From NCBI GenBank assembly GCA_028066355.1, contig JALCBP010000057.1:1-17300 (forward strand): a stretch of DNA of 17,300 bases, read 5' to 3'. The position numbers and the translations under genes were made by a program. Source of the DNA: UBA1268 sp002694955 (GTDB taxonomy: Bacteria; Planctomycetota; Planctomycetia; Pirellulales; UBA1268). Below the pieces are notes generated by a model. It made no database searches. It was not told the origin of the DNA and worked only from the letters and a program-made list of their open reading frames with translations. Below, piece after piece: positions 15,987 to 17,300 of this stretch (position 1 is the first letter of the stretch; every line of letters begins with the position of its first letter).

Positions 15987-17300
15987 TCATTTTGTTGGTT
16001 TTCCTGCGGATGGAGTAGCTTTTTTGTGCGCGTGAAACTCTGGCCAGCTCAGCACACCATCGGCGTTTGTGTCAGCTTCAGGGTTTTTTTTGAAATAAAG
16101 ATCTTTCCAGTATTCGTTACTTTTTGGTTCAGGCTTTCCGGGAGCCTTCCACTGTGGCTGTGGTGGGACAACACCTTTTTCAGGGAGACGCGACGCAAGT
16201 GTCTGCCGGAAGCGTTGGATTAGGTCGTTGTATTTTGTTTTGGTTGCAATGTTTTCCCATTCATTTGGATCGGAGGCTGTGTTGTACAGTTCTTCTTTTC
16301 CATTTTCGTACCGAATATATCGCCAATCATTACTACGAAGTGAATAGCTTTCTTCGTGCGGGTTGTATTTCATTCGCCATTTGTACAGTGCGGTGAGTGC
16401 TTCATCCGGACCGGTCCATGTGCCGTGAACTGGATCTTCTAGCAGTGGGCGAAAACTGTGTCCGTCGAGCGGATGACCTTTTTCATTTTTCATCGTGTCA
16501 CCTTTTAGTCCACAGCAGTCAGCGAGCGTTGGGTAGATGTCAACGAGTGAAACGGGTTTATCGCAGACAGTGTCCGCCTGAGCGATACGGGGTGCCCTAA
16601 TAATGAGTGGAATTCGCGTGCTCTCCTGCCAAAGTGAATTTTTATAGAGATAGTCTTTTTCACCCATTCCCCAACCGTGATCACTCGTGAGCACAATGAT
16701 CGTATTGTCTTTGAGTTCAGTACTATCAATGACATCCAAAATCCGACCAACCTGTTCGTCAACGGACGCAATGCTGGCAAGATAGGCTTGGATAAAATGC
16801 CGAAGGGCTTCGTCTCGTGAGTCATAGGACTCAACTAGTTTGTGGAAGAGTTTGCTTCCCATGTCTTCGGTGCGCACTGAGTCAGGTTCTTTGCCGTCGG
16901 GAAGCCCTCGGATTGTTCGTGCAAAGGTATCATCGATGTCACCATCAAGAATCTCAGGGAGTGAGATTTCATTCACTGGAAACATGTCGAAAAATCGTTT
17001 TGGAACAATCAGTGGTGTATGAGGTCGGATAAAGCCGATGCCCATAAAAAAAGGTTTGCGATTCTTTGCATTTGTTGCGGCGAGTGCCTGCAGTTGTTCG
17101 ACGGCCCAGTCCCCATTTTTTTCATCAGGTGTCGGATCATTTTCACCTGAAGGATGAATCGTCAGTTTGTCGACCGATTGCCACCCACCGGTCCGCCACA
17201 TGAGTGGCTTACCATCTTTTGTGGTTCGGCCTTCAATATTCACCAGTGGTCCAAACGATCCATCAACTGGACCGATCTCGTTATAGGGAGCTGGCGTGTC
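15987..17300 (-). CDS. Sulfatase (iduronate-2-sulfatase-like) with C-terminal EF-hand, N-terminus outside window
   Basis: This is the last 437 codons of a leftward sulfatase gene; the frame is open to the right window edge, reading in with DTPAPYNEIG. An in-frame GTG at 17243 is not the real start, because the signal peptide, DD metal ligands and C-x-P-x-R motif would all lie upstream. Visible landmarks fit the iduronate-2-sulfatase-like branch: GIGFIRPHTPLIVPKRFFD, ASVDEQVGRILDVID, LTSDHGWGMGEKDYLYKNSLW, ESTRIPLII and VDIYPTLADCCGL. The C-terminus carries a single EF-hand loop, DTNADGVLSWPE (bases 16038-16073), with calcium ligands in place. It precedes the PSCyt1 gene by 84 bp. The true substrate may be a marine sulfated glycan rather than a glycosaminoglycan. 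Confidence 0.9.
   Translation of the reverse strand, partial: DTPAPYNEIGPVDGSFGPLVNIEGRTTKDGKPLMWRTGGWQSVDKLTIHPSGENDPTPDEKNGDWAVEQLQALAATNAKNRKPFFMGIGFIRPHTPLIVPKRFFDMFPVNEISLPEILDGDIDDTFARTIRGLPDGKEPDSVRTEDMGSKLFHKLVESYDSRDEALRHFIQAYLASIASVDEQVGRILDVIDSTELKDNTIIVLTSDHGWGMGEKDYLYKNSLWQESTRIPLIIRAPRIAQADTVCDKPVSLVDIYPTLADCCGLKGDTMKNEKGHPLDGHSFRPLLEDPVHGTWTGPDEALTALYKWRMKYNPHEESYSLRSNDWRYIRYENGKEELYNTASDPNEWENIATKTKYNDLIQRFRQTLASRLPEKGVVPPQPQWKAPGKPEPKSNEYWKDLYFKKNPEADTNADGVLSWPEFHAHKKATPSAGKPTK

Overview
The window looks like chromosomal DNA of a marine planctomycete (Pirellula/Rhodopirellula type). The strongest sign is an adjacent gene pair: a cytochrome-type protein with PSCyt1, DUF1549 and DUF1553 domains, followed by a Tat-exported DUF1501 protein. 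Further signs are several secreted type I sulfatases, a PQQ-like propeller beginning with a WPxxRGP motif, and EF-hands attached to secreted enzymes. Verrucomicrobiota and Lentisphaerota carry similar sets, so the phylum is an inference. No RNA gene, CRISPR array, insertion sequence or integrase was seen.

The left third (1-4509, + strand) holds the end of a peroxiredoxin and a secreted parallel beta-helix protein with an internal duplication. These are followed by a secreted EF-hand/alpha-beta hydrolase with a TTG start, a possible 55-residue acidic protein downstream of a perfect 12-bp palindrome, and a small secreted helical protein of unknown role. The strands meet tail to tail at 4509/4517 with 7 bp between stops.

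The right three quarters (4517-17300, - strand) is transcribed leftwards in this order: sulfatase with C-terminal EF-hand (5' end outside the window), PSCyt1-DUF1549-DUF1553 protein, DUF1501 protein, a very large protein joining a sulfatase to a GH50-like glycoside hydrolase, a third sulfatase, and a PQQ-like propeller. Gaps are 84, 6, 119, 389 and 84 bp.

All six proteins have, or (for the truncated one) are expected to have, export signals. I read the block as an extracytoplasmic system for a sulfated polysaccharide. GH50 enzymes are known as beta-agarases, so a sulfated agar-like galactan is the best guess. The sulfatase-GH50 protein is the most notable item: desulfation and backbone cleavage would sit on one chain. 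The 389-bp gap after it holds a 12-bp inverted repeat forming an interrupted hairpin. A 10-bp tandem duplication lies on its stop codon and may have shortened the protein. No transporter, regulator, SusC/D pair or sulfatase-maturating enzyme lies in the window.
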